64,000 nucleotides of DNA from the NCBI GenBank assembly GCA_963281155.1, contig CAUJLY010000003.1:1736001-1800000 (forward strand), written 5' to 3'. Positions 21,739 to 31,918 of this stretch are shown piece after piece (position 1 is the stretch's first letter; the number at the start of each line of letters is the position of its first letter). Made by a program: the position numbers and the translations under genes. The notes under the pieces were generated by a model that was not told where the DNA came from, made no database searches, and was given only the letters and a program-made list of their open reading frames with translations. This stretch comes from Rhabditophanes sp. KR3021 (Eukaryota > Nematoda > Chromadorea > Rhabditida > Alloionematidae).

Positions 21739-23418
21739 ATGGGAAATCGTCCTAGCAGTCTTAGCGACTTGAATTTATTCTCAAAAGGTGGTATTTTTAC
21801 TAAGGAGCAGTTGGAAGAGTTTCAGGTACTAAAACAAAATATCAAAGTTTATTTAAAAGAGGATTGAAATATTGAATTAGGACAATTGTTATTAAATGAG
21901 CAATATCGGCAATGATCCTGATAAACAATACCATTAATCTTCTAATCCTCCAATTATCTTAATACTTTCCCAACAAATTCCACCAATTCCTCATTTTTTT
22001 CTATTTCGACAATTAACTTTAATGCTTTCGTAAACATTAAGCAAAAACGCTATATTAATTAATTTTTTATCAAAACAACATTTGATTGAAACTTATCTTC
22101 CAAAATGGTTAAATGATGTTGGTATATTAGCGATGGGCATATGTGATCATTATTTAGAATGTTTTTAATAATCTTTATAAGATCTTTTTATTGTTGAGAT
22201 TATGGAATTGTTGGTTTGTAGCAATTAAAATTTCAAGTAAAATAACATCATAATACCATTCCCATTTCAGGATTGTACATTTTTTACAAAAAAGGATATC
22301 TTACGATTGTACAAAAGATTCAACAGCCTTAATCCTAACAAAGTCCCAATGAATATGCAAGGCAGCAGACCATCGATAGTCACCTTGACGTATGAGGAAG
22401 TAGAAAAAATGCCTGAATTAAAGGTTTGTCGAGTGGAAAATCTCTAACTAGCCTTTTTACTTTTAGGAGAACCCTTTTAGACGACGCATTTGTCAAGGTA
22501 AATACTTTTAATTCTTTCACCTAATTGTATTTTTATTTTAGGTAATTTTAAAATAGACAGGGATTATGAATATAAAAGTATTTATTAAAAAAGAACCAAA
22601 AATAGATCAATTGACAAAATAGTATTAAGTAAAATACTTTGAAGAGTCATGGGCTTTGTTGAAAGTGATATGTGAGGTTCGGGTCACGATTTGCGGATGC
22701 TTCTTCCACATCATTAAGTTGTCCTGAAGAGTCAATGTTTGTAAAATATTTTCGAAGGTTTGATATGACAGCATATTCTAGAGCTAAACATTGATTACTT
22801 CTTAATTCGTCGATATAGAATGTTTGCTCATCTTCATTGGGGTTCTATTGCGGCTGGTAGTTTAGCTGGACGTTTAATTTTTACTTGCCAAAGCGAAAAG
22901 GTGTCAATGTAATTATAAATAGCCAAGCTAATTTAAACATCAAGCAAAAACGCTTTTCTGATTAATGAATGTCTTCTCGAAACAAATTTATTTTCTAACA
23001 TCACTAAGAATTATTACGTTATACTAATGATCGTTTGTTTAAGTATTTTCGGAAGACGGCAGTGGAAACTTGACTTTTGACGATTTCCTGGACATGTTTT
23101 CTGTCTTTAGTGAAATGGCACCGTTGCAGCTCAAATTGAGATATGCTTTTAAGATTTACGACTTTGACAATGATGAACAAATCGGGCATGATGATTTGAG
23201 TAAAATGATTCGAGCATTGACGAGAGATGAATTAAGTGATGAAGAGGTAGAATTTATTATTGAACGAGTAAGTAAAACCTAGTTTAACTGAACAACAACT
23301 ATTTCAGATCATCGAAGAAGCTGACTTAGACGGAGACGATCAAATCTCATTTGAAGAATTCGACCACGTGGTCTCCAGATCTCCCGACTTCATTCGAACC
23401 TTCCACATTCGTATTTAA
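21739..23418 (+). CDS. Calcium and integrin-binding (CIB2/CIB3-type) EF-hand protein
   Basis: Five exons (21739-21825, 22271-22423, 22467-22497, 23044-23267, 23308-23418) encode 201 residues. The N-terminus is MGNRPSS, a myristoylation signal. CIB signatures follow: QLEEFQDCTFFTKKDILRLY, NPFRRRICQVFSEDG, LTFDDFLDMFSVFSE, and two canonical EF loops, DFDNDEQIGHDD and DLDGDDQISFEE, in the C-terminal half. CIB proteins bind calcium and membrane-protein tails; CIB2 also works with mechanotransduction channels. Intron phases (0, 0, 1, 0) agree. The protein is slightly longer than vertebrate CIB2. Confidence 0.95.
22647..22844 (-). CDS. Possible antisense exon inside a CIB intron
   Basis: A 66-codon open block on the opposite strand within CIB intron 3 (NEDEQTFYIDELRSNQCLAL... 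to HFQQSP-stop). It starts right after a CAATAG that could be an acceptor, and a GTAAAA donor lies 43 bases upstream. Composition is more coding-like than the rest of the intron. No family recognised; it could be an exon of a nested gene or a gene relic. Confidence 0.25.
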   Translation of the reverse strand, partial: NPNEDEQTFYIDELRSNQCLALEYAVISNLRKYFTNIDSSGQLNDVEEASANRDPNLTYHFQQSP

Positions 23419-23557
23419 TCGCTTGCCCAAAAATAATTAATTGTTAACCATATGTATAACTTTCAAAATACGGTCTTAACAAATGCTTTATAATAAATTT
23501 TTATTTTCACACCTCGGGCAAATGAACTTATTTATAAAAGATGCAAAATACACTTAA

Positions 23558-24700
23558 CTATTGTTTTTGTTGATTTGTAATTATATTTTTATAAACCGTC
23601 ATAGCTTGCCCAACCATTGAATTGATATCGTTTGCATTGCTAGGGATAATCAACGTATTATTTTCTTTGGCTAATTTCCCAAAAGCTGCGACGTACTTTT
23701 CAGCGACTGATAAAGATGCGGCATCACTTCCACCTTCTGATTTCAATGCTTCAGCAACTTGTAGAATGGCTTTCTTTTGTGCATCTGCTTTCATTTCTAC
23801 AGCACTTGCTTGTCCTTTAGCTTGATTGATGGATTCTTGCATATCAGCCTCAGAAGACAAAATTCTTGCTGTTTTTTCTCCTAAAGCAACATTGATAGCT
23901 GCATCTCTTTTACCTTCTGACTCCAAAATTAAAGCTCTTTTCTTTCTTTCAGCCTCAACTTGCATTTGCATAGCTTCTTGAATTCTTGCTGGCATAGTCA
24001 TATTTCTAATTTCATATCTTAGGCAAATTAAACCCCAAGGCTCCGCGGCTTTATTGATAGCTAAGACGATATTAACATTAAGAGTCTCTCTTTCTATAAA
24101 TGTAGTTTTAGAATTGTTGTGTAAATATATTTTAAGTTTAAATTATATTCATTGCTAATTTTGTTGAGTTTATTTTACCTTTAAAGACAGTGTCAAGGGA
24201 AATTTTCCCTACTTCTGAACGCATAGTTGTTTGAGCGAGTTGAGTTACAGCAAATTCAGGGTCGTCGACGCCGTACGATGCCTTGTAGGCGTCAATCACC
24301 TTAAGGTACAACACTCCATCAAGTTGGAGTTGAACATTGTCGATTGTAATAGCTCCTTGTTGTGGAATTTCAATCGCTATTTCTTTCAAACTTTGCACAT
24401 ACTTAATTTGATCAACCACTGGTAGCAAAACATTGAGACCCTTAACAAATAAACAATTAAAAAGTAATTTAATAAATAACTATCTTACTGGTTCCAATAT
24501 TTTCTCAAATTTCCCAAATCTCTCAATTACCCATGCTTCTTGCTGAGGAACAAAATTGATAATCGTATTAGTAGCCCTACTACTATTTCTACACTGAAGC
24601 AAACTAAATAAATTTAAAACAAACCAATATATTTGTTGACTTACTTTCTTTGATTCTTCAACAAAATAGAATATTTCAATAAATTAGTAGGAATTCTCAT
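23558..24700 (-). CDS. stl-1: Stomatin-like protein 2, mitochondrial
   Basis: Four exons (24645-24700, 24489-24603, 24179-24440, 23558-24093) join in frame to 322 residues. The N-terminus ([17 protein letters not shown]) is a plausible mitochondrial presequence. The SPFH/prohibitin domain is easily read: [67 protein letters not shown], then the long helical [18 protein letters not shown]. This protein organises cardiolipin-rich inner-membrane domains and protects respiratory supercomplexes. The gene is divergent from Tat-SF1 with about 155 bp between start codons. Confidence 0.96.
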
Positions 24701-24854
24701 TTCATCACACACAATATAATACTATACTTGAAGGATGTATTTCTCCACTACTTTTAAATGTGCTTTGTAAGATGTCGTTTTGGGATGGTTGGTTTAGAAA
24801 TCAAAAAGTTATAAACTCATTTGATTTGTTTATTAGGTCATATTATTTTGTAAA
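24701..24854. promoter_or_regulatory. Compact bidirectional promoter region
   Basis: Only 154 bp separate the start codons of stomatin-like 2 (leftward) and Tat-SF1 (rightward). Both 5' UTRs and core promoters must lie here. No TATA motif in a convincing position was found. Confidence 0.5.
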
Positions 24855-26260
24855 ATGAGTGAACAAGAGCAGCAGCAACGTAAGTGTACTTTTCGTTTGA
24901 TTAGGTTAACATTTATTTCAGAACTTCCTCCAAATGTGAAGCTTTTTATGGGTCGGTATGTAACATGGAATGGTGGTGAAAAGTTTATGGAGTATGTAGA
25001 TAACGTTTGGACTGATATTGGCGATGAAAGGCAAAAGAAAAGTATAATGTCTTTTTGGAGTATCAATAATGATGATTTTAATACTTATTATCAAAGCAAT
25101 TATGGTACAGAAGATCAAGTTGAGGAAAAAGTTACTAAGGTAGCTGCCGTCATCCAGTATATTGACGAAAAGAAAGCCGCTGAATTACCGGATCAAGTGA
25201 ATGAGGAAAATGATAAAGCTGGTCCAAGTCATACTGCTAACAAACCTAAGAAAACTGCAAATGGCAAAAGACCCAAGGGTTGGATTGAATTTGACGAGGA
25301 AAAGAATACTACTATTTATGTTTCGAATATTCCACTTAGTTTGACGGATGAGGACTTTTTAAAACTCGTTCAGACTTACGGGATAATTCAAAAAGATCCG
25401 ATTAGTCATAATCTTAAAGTCAAATTATACAGAAATGAAGATGGATCTCTGAAAGGAGACGGAGTTTGTCGTTATATTAAGAGGGAATCTCTGATTATGG
25501 CTCTTCAATATTTGGATGGATTAAAAGTAGAGGATAATGAACTGAAAGTGGAAGAGGCTAAATATCAGATTAAAGGAGAGTATGATGTGACTAAGAAAAA
25601 GAGATCTTTAAATGCTCAAGAAAGAAAGAAGTTCCTTTTGACACAGGATAACCAATTTAAATGGAAACCTGACTTGCCAATTAATTATAGACCTAAAAGC
25701 GATCTTAATGTAAGTTAACGTTTATTTAGGAAAGGGTTTTTAAGATATTACAATAGAGCGTGTTAAAACACCTTCCTTTTAAAGTGTTTTGGCATTCTTG
25801 CAGCTTTTAAATCATCGTGAATTTTCAGGTAATTTTGAAGAATGTATTTAGTCTGGAAGAAATTATCAACGACGCTAGTTTGATATTTGACATCAAGGAA
25901 CAACTGAGAACAATATTTCAAATTTATGGTCCAGTTGGTAAGGTAGTTGTTTATGAAGTAAGTAAATATTATTATGAATGATGTTTAATTATTTACAATT
26001 TACAGAACCATCCCGAAGGTGTTGTTTGCGGCAAATTCTCTAACACAGATCAGTCTGACCAAGCAGTAAAACATTTGAACGGCACTCTGATCAGAGGTCG
26101 TGTAGTGAGTGCTGATTATTGGGATGGAAAGACAAAATACAACGTAGAGGAAGACGAAGAACAAGCTAAGGCGCGCATGCAAGCCTGGGATAAACATCTA
26201 GCGGAAGGAAATGATACAGACGATGAGATTGACTCAAAAGAAACTACCCCCGAGTTATAA
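24855..26260 (+). CDS. HTATSF1: Tat-SF1 / Cus2-type U2 snRNP splicing factor
   Basis: Four exons (24855-24879, 24922-25709, 25829-25957, 26006-26260) encode 398 residues. RRM1 begins at TTIYVSNIPLSLTDEDFLKL with the RNP1-like GDGVCRYIK. The second RRM is of the UHM type: VILKNVFS, QIYGPVGKVVVYE, GVVCGKFSN, GTLIRGRVVSADYWDG. The tail is acidic (EEDEEQAKAR, DTDDEIDSKE). This protein binds SF3B1 and assists U2 snRNP assembly and branch-site recognition. A short first exon, then 42-base introns, are typical here. A 154-residue membrane-protein gene starts only 119 bp downstream on the same strand. Confidence 0.94.
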
Positions 26261-26379
26261 TAATAAATGTGTAATCTTCTTTGTATAATTATTGAGAATA
26301 AAATGTTGCTATCGATGTCTTTGTCTTTTTTCAATAATTGTTTAGTTGTATACTTATTTTATATTTTATTTAGATTAGG

Positions 26380-26886
26380 ATGGATAAAAAATTAAATGAA
26401 TTTATTCAACAGCAGCAATTGCAGAATCCTGATAAGTTGTCGAAGTTCTTGAAGAGATTGCATTTATTTGGAATTGCTTCTCAGGTATAAAATTAATTCA
26501 AATTACACTTTATAAAAGTTTTTTAGGTTCTCTTTCTGATTTTTGCTGTCGGTGAAATTGGTCTAAATGCTCTAATCCTACCAATAATTGGCTTGGCTTT
26601 GAACTTCTGCGTTAGTGGAAAACGCTTTATTGACAAAGTAGATGCTCCCGGTGAATTCAAACGAGGCCTTGATTTGAGAGATTTTCAAACATCGGCAAAA
26701 CTAATGGGCAACTTCTTTTCCGCCTTGTTTTTGACGTTTGTTTGTTACGCTTATTGCTGGCCAGAAGACCTCGGAATATTAAATGGATTTTTATTCGGAA
26801 CTGCTTGTAGAATAACCATGCTTTCAGTAACTATTTTTACTATTGTAGACATTTATAGAGCTGTTTTTAAGCCAAAAGTTTTGTAA
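26380..26886 (+). CDS. Small multi-pass membrane protein, unknown
   Basis: Two exons (26380-26484, 26527-26886) encode 154 residues. A hydrophilic N-terminus (MDKKLNEFIQQQQLQNPDKL) is followed by about four hydrophobic segments: VLFLIFAVGEIGLNALIL, LMGNFFSALFLTFVCYAY and two in the last 45 residues. The acidic/basic loop FIDKVDAPGEFKRGLDL separates the first and second pairs. I do not recognise the family. A TTTTATTTAG acceptor lies just before the ATG and the gap to Tat-SF1 is 119 bp, so it may be the second gene of an operon. Confidence 0.72.
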
Positions 26887-27587
26887 TTCTTTTTAATAAA
26901 TGCGTTTTCTTCCCTTTTTCAATCAACTTTATTGTGCAAATAACTAAATAGTATTCGCAGATATACAAGTCACGTATGAATTAGGTTATGGATCTCTAGC
27001 GCAACTATCAATAATCTAGGATCTCATAAGTTTGTTCGGGAGGTAATTACATTGCTTGTAATTGCAGCAGTTGATGGAATTTATATCTGACGTTAATAAA
27101 TATTATTTATAATGAAACTCCTTTAAATTTGAGAAAATCATATGTTTGTTCGGCTGATTATGTTATTAACCTTTTATTTTAAAATCATTTATGCATTAAA
27201 AAGGCATATTCTTCTAGAGAGTTTGTGTTTGAATTTATATAAGACGTTCAATTGAAAAAATGAACTCATTTATCGAACTTAATAAACAATTAAATCGAGG
27301 CAACAATCAAATCCATACATATAGGTATTCAAAAACATCTGCTTTTAATTACTCTAAAGTATTGCTATATTTTGCATGAGACACTGCCCCACTCGACTCC
27401 AATATTTGTAACCAGCTTTATCATTATGTCTTCTCTATAAATTTATAAGTTTACATCCCCATTTTAGTAGGACAAGGAGGTATACAAATAATCAATGCGC
27501 ATGCTTTTTGTCTCTATGTAGATACAATCTTCTGGTTAATGATTATTTTAAGTCGGCCGCATTTGAGACTAACTTTATTGATATTCA
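26887..27587. other. Intergenic, no gene seen
   Basis: AT-rich spacer without credible frames; it should hold the 3' UTR of the membrane-protein gene and the promoter of the BIR gene. Confidence 0.45.
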
Positions 27588-28099
27588 ATGAATCCAACTC
27601 AGCGCAACTTAGACGTCTTTGATACTATCATTCATGAAGTTCCTGACTTTTTAAATGATGACGTCTATCCGTTGATGCGAAAGATGGAAAGAATAAAGAC
27701 TTTCAAAAATTGGCCATATGATACAAGCAATTCGAAGTGTAGCAGTTTTTTAGTAAGTTAAGCCAATTTAGCTATTAATACCTATTTCAGCTTGCCAAGT
27801 CTGGCTTTACCATGAAAAGCAACAAAAATCTGTCAACAACTGCCGAGTGTGTATCTTGTCGCAAAGTCCTAAAATTCAAGACAGGAGACGATGGAAATGC
27901 TAGACATCTTCAAATGAGTCCTTATTGTGTCCTAGCCAAGGCATCGGCACAACCTCGTGAAACGAATCAGCTCGAATTTATTAGTGCAATGTTGCAACGC
28001 CAGAATGTCGCGGCAGTTAAACAACTTTTCAAGGAAAACAAAGAATTAACGTATAAATTTAAAAAAGCTTATGACAATTTAAACATTAACAGAAAGTAA
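27588..28099 (+). CDS. Survivin-like BIR-domain protein
   Basis: Two exons (27588-27752, 27791-28099) encode 157 residues. The BIR domain straddles the intron: R-I-K-T-F-K-N-W-P, then LAKSGF, then the zinc ligands C-V-S-C, H and C in CVSCRKVLKF ... DDGNARHLQMSPYC. After it comes a charged helix (VKQLFKENKELTYKFKKAYDN), as in survivin, where the helix joins INCENP and borealin in the chromosomal passenger complex. The W normally found before the D-D-P is replaced (KFKTGDDG). Single-BIR plus helix architecture argues for a BIR-1/survivin role in cytokinesis, but sequence is divergent and this is inferred. Confidence 0.85.
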
Positions 28100-28187
28100 T
28101 TTTAGCAAAAGTAATTTAAGCAAAAAGAAATCAAAAAGACACAAAATCTCATCAAATATATCTTTATTTATAATAAAATCTTTCTAC

Positions 28188-28921
28188 CTAAGTTTGTATC
28201 TTTTTCTTTCCAGTAAAGCAACTTTTAGTACCAAAACATCCCCTGTCTTTATTTTTAAGAGCATTAATGTTGGTTGGAGGATTGGGCGGAGAAGTTTTCT
28301 TCGTTTTTTTTGAACCTTTCTTAATTGAGTTGATTGTCTTTTCGGATTTTTCAGATTCTCCATTGATGTCATCTGTTTTTTTGGCCTTGAGTTTGACGTT
28401 GACGATAGTGTTGTGAGAGTCTTTCATTGCAGTATTCTCTTCTTTATTGTGCGGGGTGATTGGGGTGGCTTGTTGTTGATTGTAATGTGGACACATGTTG
28501 GGATTGTATCCATAATAGGGGTTTCCTGCAAAATGAGTGGTAGGTATTCTGCCATGATTTATAGCTGATTGCTCCTCAGTCATAAAGACAGGATAAGGTG
28601 GATAGTACGGACGTTGGGGACACATTTGAGCTGCGTTTGAGGCAGGCTAAAAATGTTCAATATAGTTAATAAACAAATTAAAATACACACCTTAACTGTA
28701 ATTCCCCTCGTTGATTGCTCGACTGTTTCCTCCTCAGAACTACCACAACAGCAAACATAAATTTCAAAGACAACATAAGCTACGATGATAATAAAAAGAA
28801 CGGCAAAAAAGAATCTCCAAATACTAGCAGCGGGTTCATATTCTGTTGCTGGGGCTTCAAACTGGAAAATTTGGTCATAGGGAAAGATATCCAAAAGCGT
28901 ATTGCGTTCAATCATCGGCAT
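28188..28921 (-). CDS. Single-pass membrane protein, unknown
   Basis: Two exons (28691-28921, 28188-28646) encode 229 residues. The first 38 residues are extracellular or luminal-like with no signal peptide. One strong transmembrane helix follows (WRFFFAVLFIIIVAYVVFEI), immediately followed by VCCCG, a likely palmitoylation site. The cytoplasmic half starts Pro/Tyr-rich (RPYYPPYPVF, NPYYGYNPNMCPHYN) and ends very Lys-rich (KKGSKKTKKTSPP). I do not recognise the family. Intron has GTGTGT donor and TTTTTAG acceptor in phase 0. Confidence 0.72.
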
Positions 28922-29485
28922 GTTAAAAATTTATGTACGTAAAAAGAATTACTAGACATTTAAGGTTATTATATGTTGTCGAAATATAAATTCACAAATT
29001 ATACTTGTTGTGAAGAAAACAGAATTGGCAATTAGACGCATTTATATTATTCAAATTTAAAAGAATGTAGATCAAAAAGAAATTTGTTGCAATAAGATAT
29101 GTATTTAAAAATCATACTATAATGTTTTTCAACCATCTCATCATCATTCTTTTGTTTTCTGGCTGATTGATTTTGAAAGTTTTATCAAATCATTTGCACT
29201 TTTCAACAGGCAAAGTTCAAATGTGATGAATTTAAAAAAGTGTGTTAAATATCTATTTCTGACACTTCTAATTTTAGTTATTCCCTTCGCTAAAATTAAT
29301 TTACAATAAAACATTCATTGATTGTAGATCATAATTTAAAGCTAATTTTTATATCAAAATGTAATTTATTATCAATGAAATTTTATTACTGATTACATAC
29401 AAAAAATAAATAAATACACTATACATAAACTTTCCCGTCTCTTGCGTGTGCCAATTATTTTAACAACAACTAATGTTAATTACAA
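28922..29485. other. Intergenic, no gene seen
   Basis: AT-rich spacer between two minus-strand genes with nothing recognisable. Confidence 0.45.
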
Positions 29486-31164
29486 TTAGGTGACAACTGG
29501 CGATGTTGCCATATTGGTTCGCCTTGCATGTACTCCGATTCTTATAATTTCCCCATTTACATACTCATAAAATATATTTTGTCCCCCATTAGCACTCGAG
29601 AAACGAGCAATAAAACGTCTTGTAGATCCACCTTCTTGATTAGGAGTTTCAGCAGTAGAAAATCTAACATTATTACTAGCCATAACTCTTCTAGCAGCCC
29701 TATGAACGATTCTCCCAAATTCAAAATGATGATAGAAGTAAACCATTGAATGTAAGACAAAGAAATACAGAGCTGCCAGCGCAATATTAGGATAGTACCT
29801 TGCACTTCCATTTTGATACAAGCAAAAACTATACAAGTAGAAATAAAAGAATCTTGGCCACATTTTTTTCGATAAAGGGGATAGGCAAGCCATTGTGTAG
29901 AAACTATCAGCTGCCCAGATGATCATAATTAAATTGAAGGAAAGCATGGAATGCTTGAGGATATCAAATAGCATGCCTTCCATTCCGATAATTGCTAGTA
30001 GACAAGTTAATCCGCCTGCTATAGTGGTTCTGTTGATATTTTCCCAGTGATTGACATGCATTACTTGGAAGCACAAGAAGATTAGTTTTTCGTGTGTGTC
30101 TTCAAGGATTAAGGAGACAACCGCTATCTAAAGAAGATACAATTGAGTTAATTTTAAGTGTCTTGACTTACGCAGAACGTCATTTTCACGAACAAATAAA
30201 TATACTCCCAAATACTCGGTGATTCAGCCATAAAACTATAATAAACGCCACTAGCGACATCCCTAATATATCCGAATTCGTTAATAACTCCACTATTTTT
30301 CATCTTCCTCAACGCATTGATCAAAATCATGTCATATCTAACATCACTATTAACTAAAGGAAGGTAAAATAAGTTTGTAAAGCACACATGCTTCTCAGGA
30401 TCTATCCGCACAAATTTAGTTGGGATATTATGAAGTTTCCTAACTGGCGACTTTAAATGGAATAGACCTTCGTGTTCAGTTATTTCTAAGACTTGAACAA
30501 TATCTTGATAAACTTCAGACAGATAATTGATATGGAATGATCCATGTAAATAGCCTTCAGGCACAGTAATTGTATTTGGAATTTCTTCAATTTCCCCGAA
30601 TCCGATCATAAAATAAAAGAAGTTTGCTACTTTGTCGGAAGTTGATAAATCTTTAAGCGAAGGTTTCGAGGACATTTTTACTTCATCTTCATAATAGTTT
30701 ATCGTGTCGTAGAAATTACATTGTCTTTTGGTAGATCCCCAAATAAGTTCTTCTCTCAAATCAAAATAACAGTACTGTCTATTGTACCATTTATGGTAAA
30801 AACGTTCACCCCGTTCATTTTGTTCCAAATTATTAATTATCTCTAACCTCAAAACACCTGAGCCATCCCAGCCCTCAATTAAAGCCTTTCCACATCCCTC
30901 AGCCGTATTCTCAACTTGATAATGTGCTAGCCCAAGTATACATAATTGAATGACACCCTAAAAATACACCTTATAAGTAAAAATAAAACCAATAAATCTT
31001 ACAAATGTCAAGAGCAATTTTTCTAAATTCACCCGAAATGAATTAGTCAACTTTAAGGCATACAGAGTAGTGAATTTTTCGAAATAAAGTCCATATATAC
31101 GGCTTCTAAAGTGTGGAAAGTTTCCCGTTTCTAGTCGCAATAATAAATCCTCCTCAATATTCAT
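29486..31164 (-). CDS. TMEM259: Membralin (TMEM259)
   Basis: Three exons (31003-31164, 30172-30957, 29486-30127) encode 529 residues. The start is MNIEEDLLLRLETGN. Membralin features include an early membrane segment (GVIQLCILGLAHYQ), the luminal domain with VLRLEI and EYGYIRD-like (EFGYIRDVASGVYYSFM) stretches, then four or more C-terminal helices: LIFLCFQVMHVNHWENI, FNLIMIIWAADSFYTMACLS, FFYFYLYSFCLY and IALAALYFFVLHSMVYFYHH. In mammals it is an ER protein acting in ER-associated degradation and neuronal survival. No break was found; introns are 44 bp (phase 0) and 45 bp (phase 0). Confidence 0.93.
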
Positions 31165-31397
31165 GAGTACTATTGGTAGTTAAAAGTTTAATCAATGTAT
31201 AAACTATAAAATAGATGAACAAAATGTAAGTGTAGTATAATTTTATGGTGTGAGATTGCAAATTAAAAACGATTGGACGTTGTGTGAAGGATGGTGTAAT
31301 CAACAAATAATATGAAAGCTTCCATCGGCGACAACTATCGAAAGAGAAATTAGAAGAAAATGGAATATTATAATAACACGTGTTACTAAATATAATT

Positions 31398-31676
31398 TTA
31401 TGTAGCAGATTGGCGTTGAAATGTTACATTGCCTAGTTTCTTACCACACATGGCACAAATACATTTTTGGTAGCTGCATTCTTGACAATAGTGGGCTCCG
31501 AGTTGGTGAGTTGTCTTTTTGCAAATACGGCACTTTTTGAAGTCGTCTCTGTTGTTAGGTTTAAATTTGTCCTTTTGCGACAGAAATTTATTCTCCTTCA
31601 CAACCTTCTCTCCAGATCGATTCTTTTTTGAGGTGACTAGTTTATTTAATTTGGGGACACATTTTTCACAAACCAT
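31398..31676 (-). CDS. CRIPT: CRIPT, cysteine-rich PDZ-binding protein
   Basis: A 92-residue single exon. The ATG chosen gives MVCEKCVPKLNK; an upstream non-ATG extension is unlikely. Four C-x-x-C pairs are present: CEKC, CRIC, CQEC and CAMC, with conserved GAHYCQECSYQKCICAMCGK. Vertebrate CRIPT binds the third PDZ domain of PSD-95 through its C-terminus and also takes part in the minor spliceosome. Here the last residues are RQSAT rather than the canonical PDZ-ligand ending, so PDZ binding may not be conserved. It is divergent from RAD9 with about 240 bp between start codons. Confidence 0.95.
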   Translation of the reverse strand: MVCEKCVPKLNKLVTSKKNRSGEKVVKENKFLSQKDKFKPNNRDDFKKCRICKKTTHQLGAHYCQECSYQKCICAMCGKKLGNVTFQRQSAT

Positions 31677-31918
31677 TTTTAATGAAACAGACAAGAAAGC
31701 TTTATGAACAATAACCAAACTATAGAATAACTTTGTTCAGACAAACGCACACTATCAATTAAAAGCTCTCGGGTTTTTTGCATATGCTTCCTCCCAACCC
31801 AAAGTCCCATAGCGACAAATGTATGCGCGCAGCAGACGTTATTTTGTGTGAATAGTAAATTTGATTATTATTAAAAAATTCCTCTACTCAATTTAGTTTT
31901 AATATTAAATACATAGTT

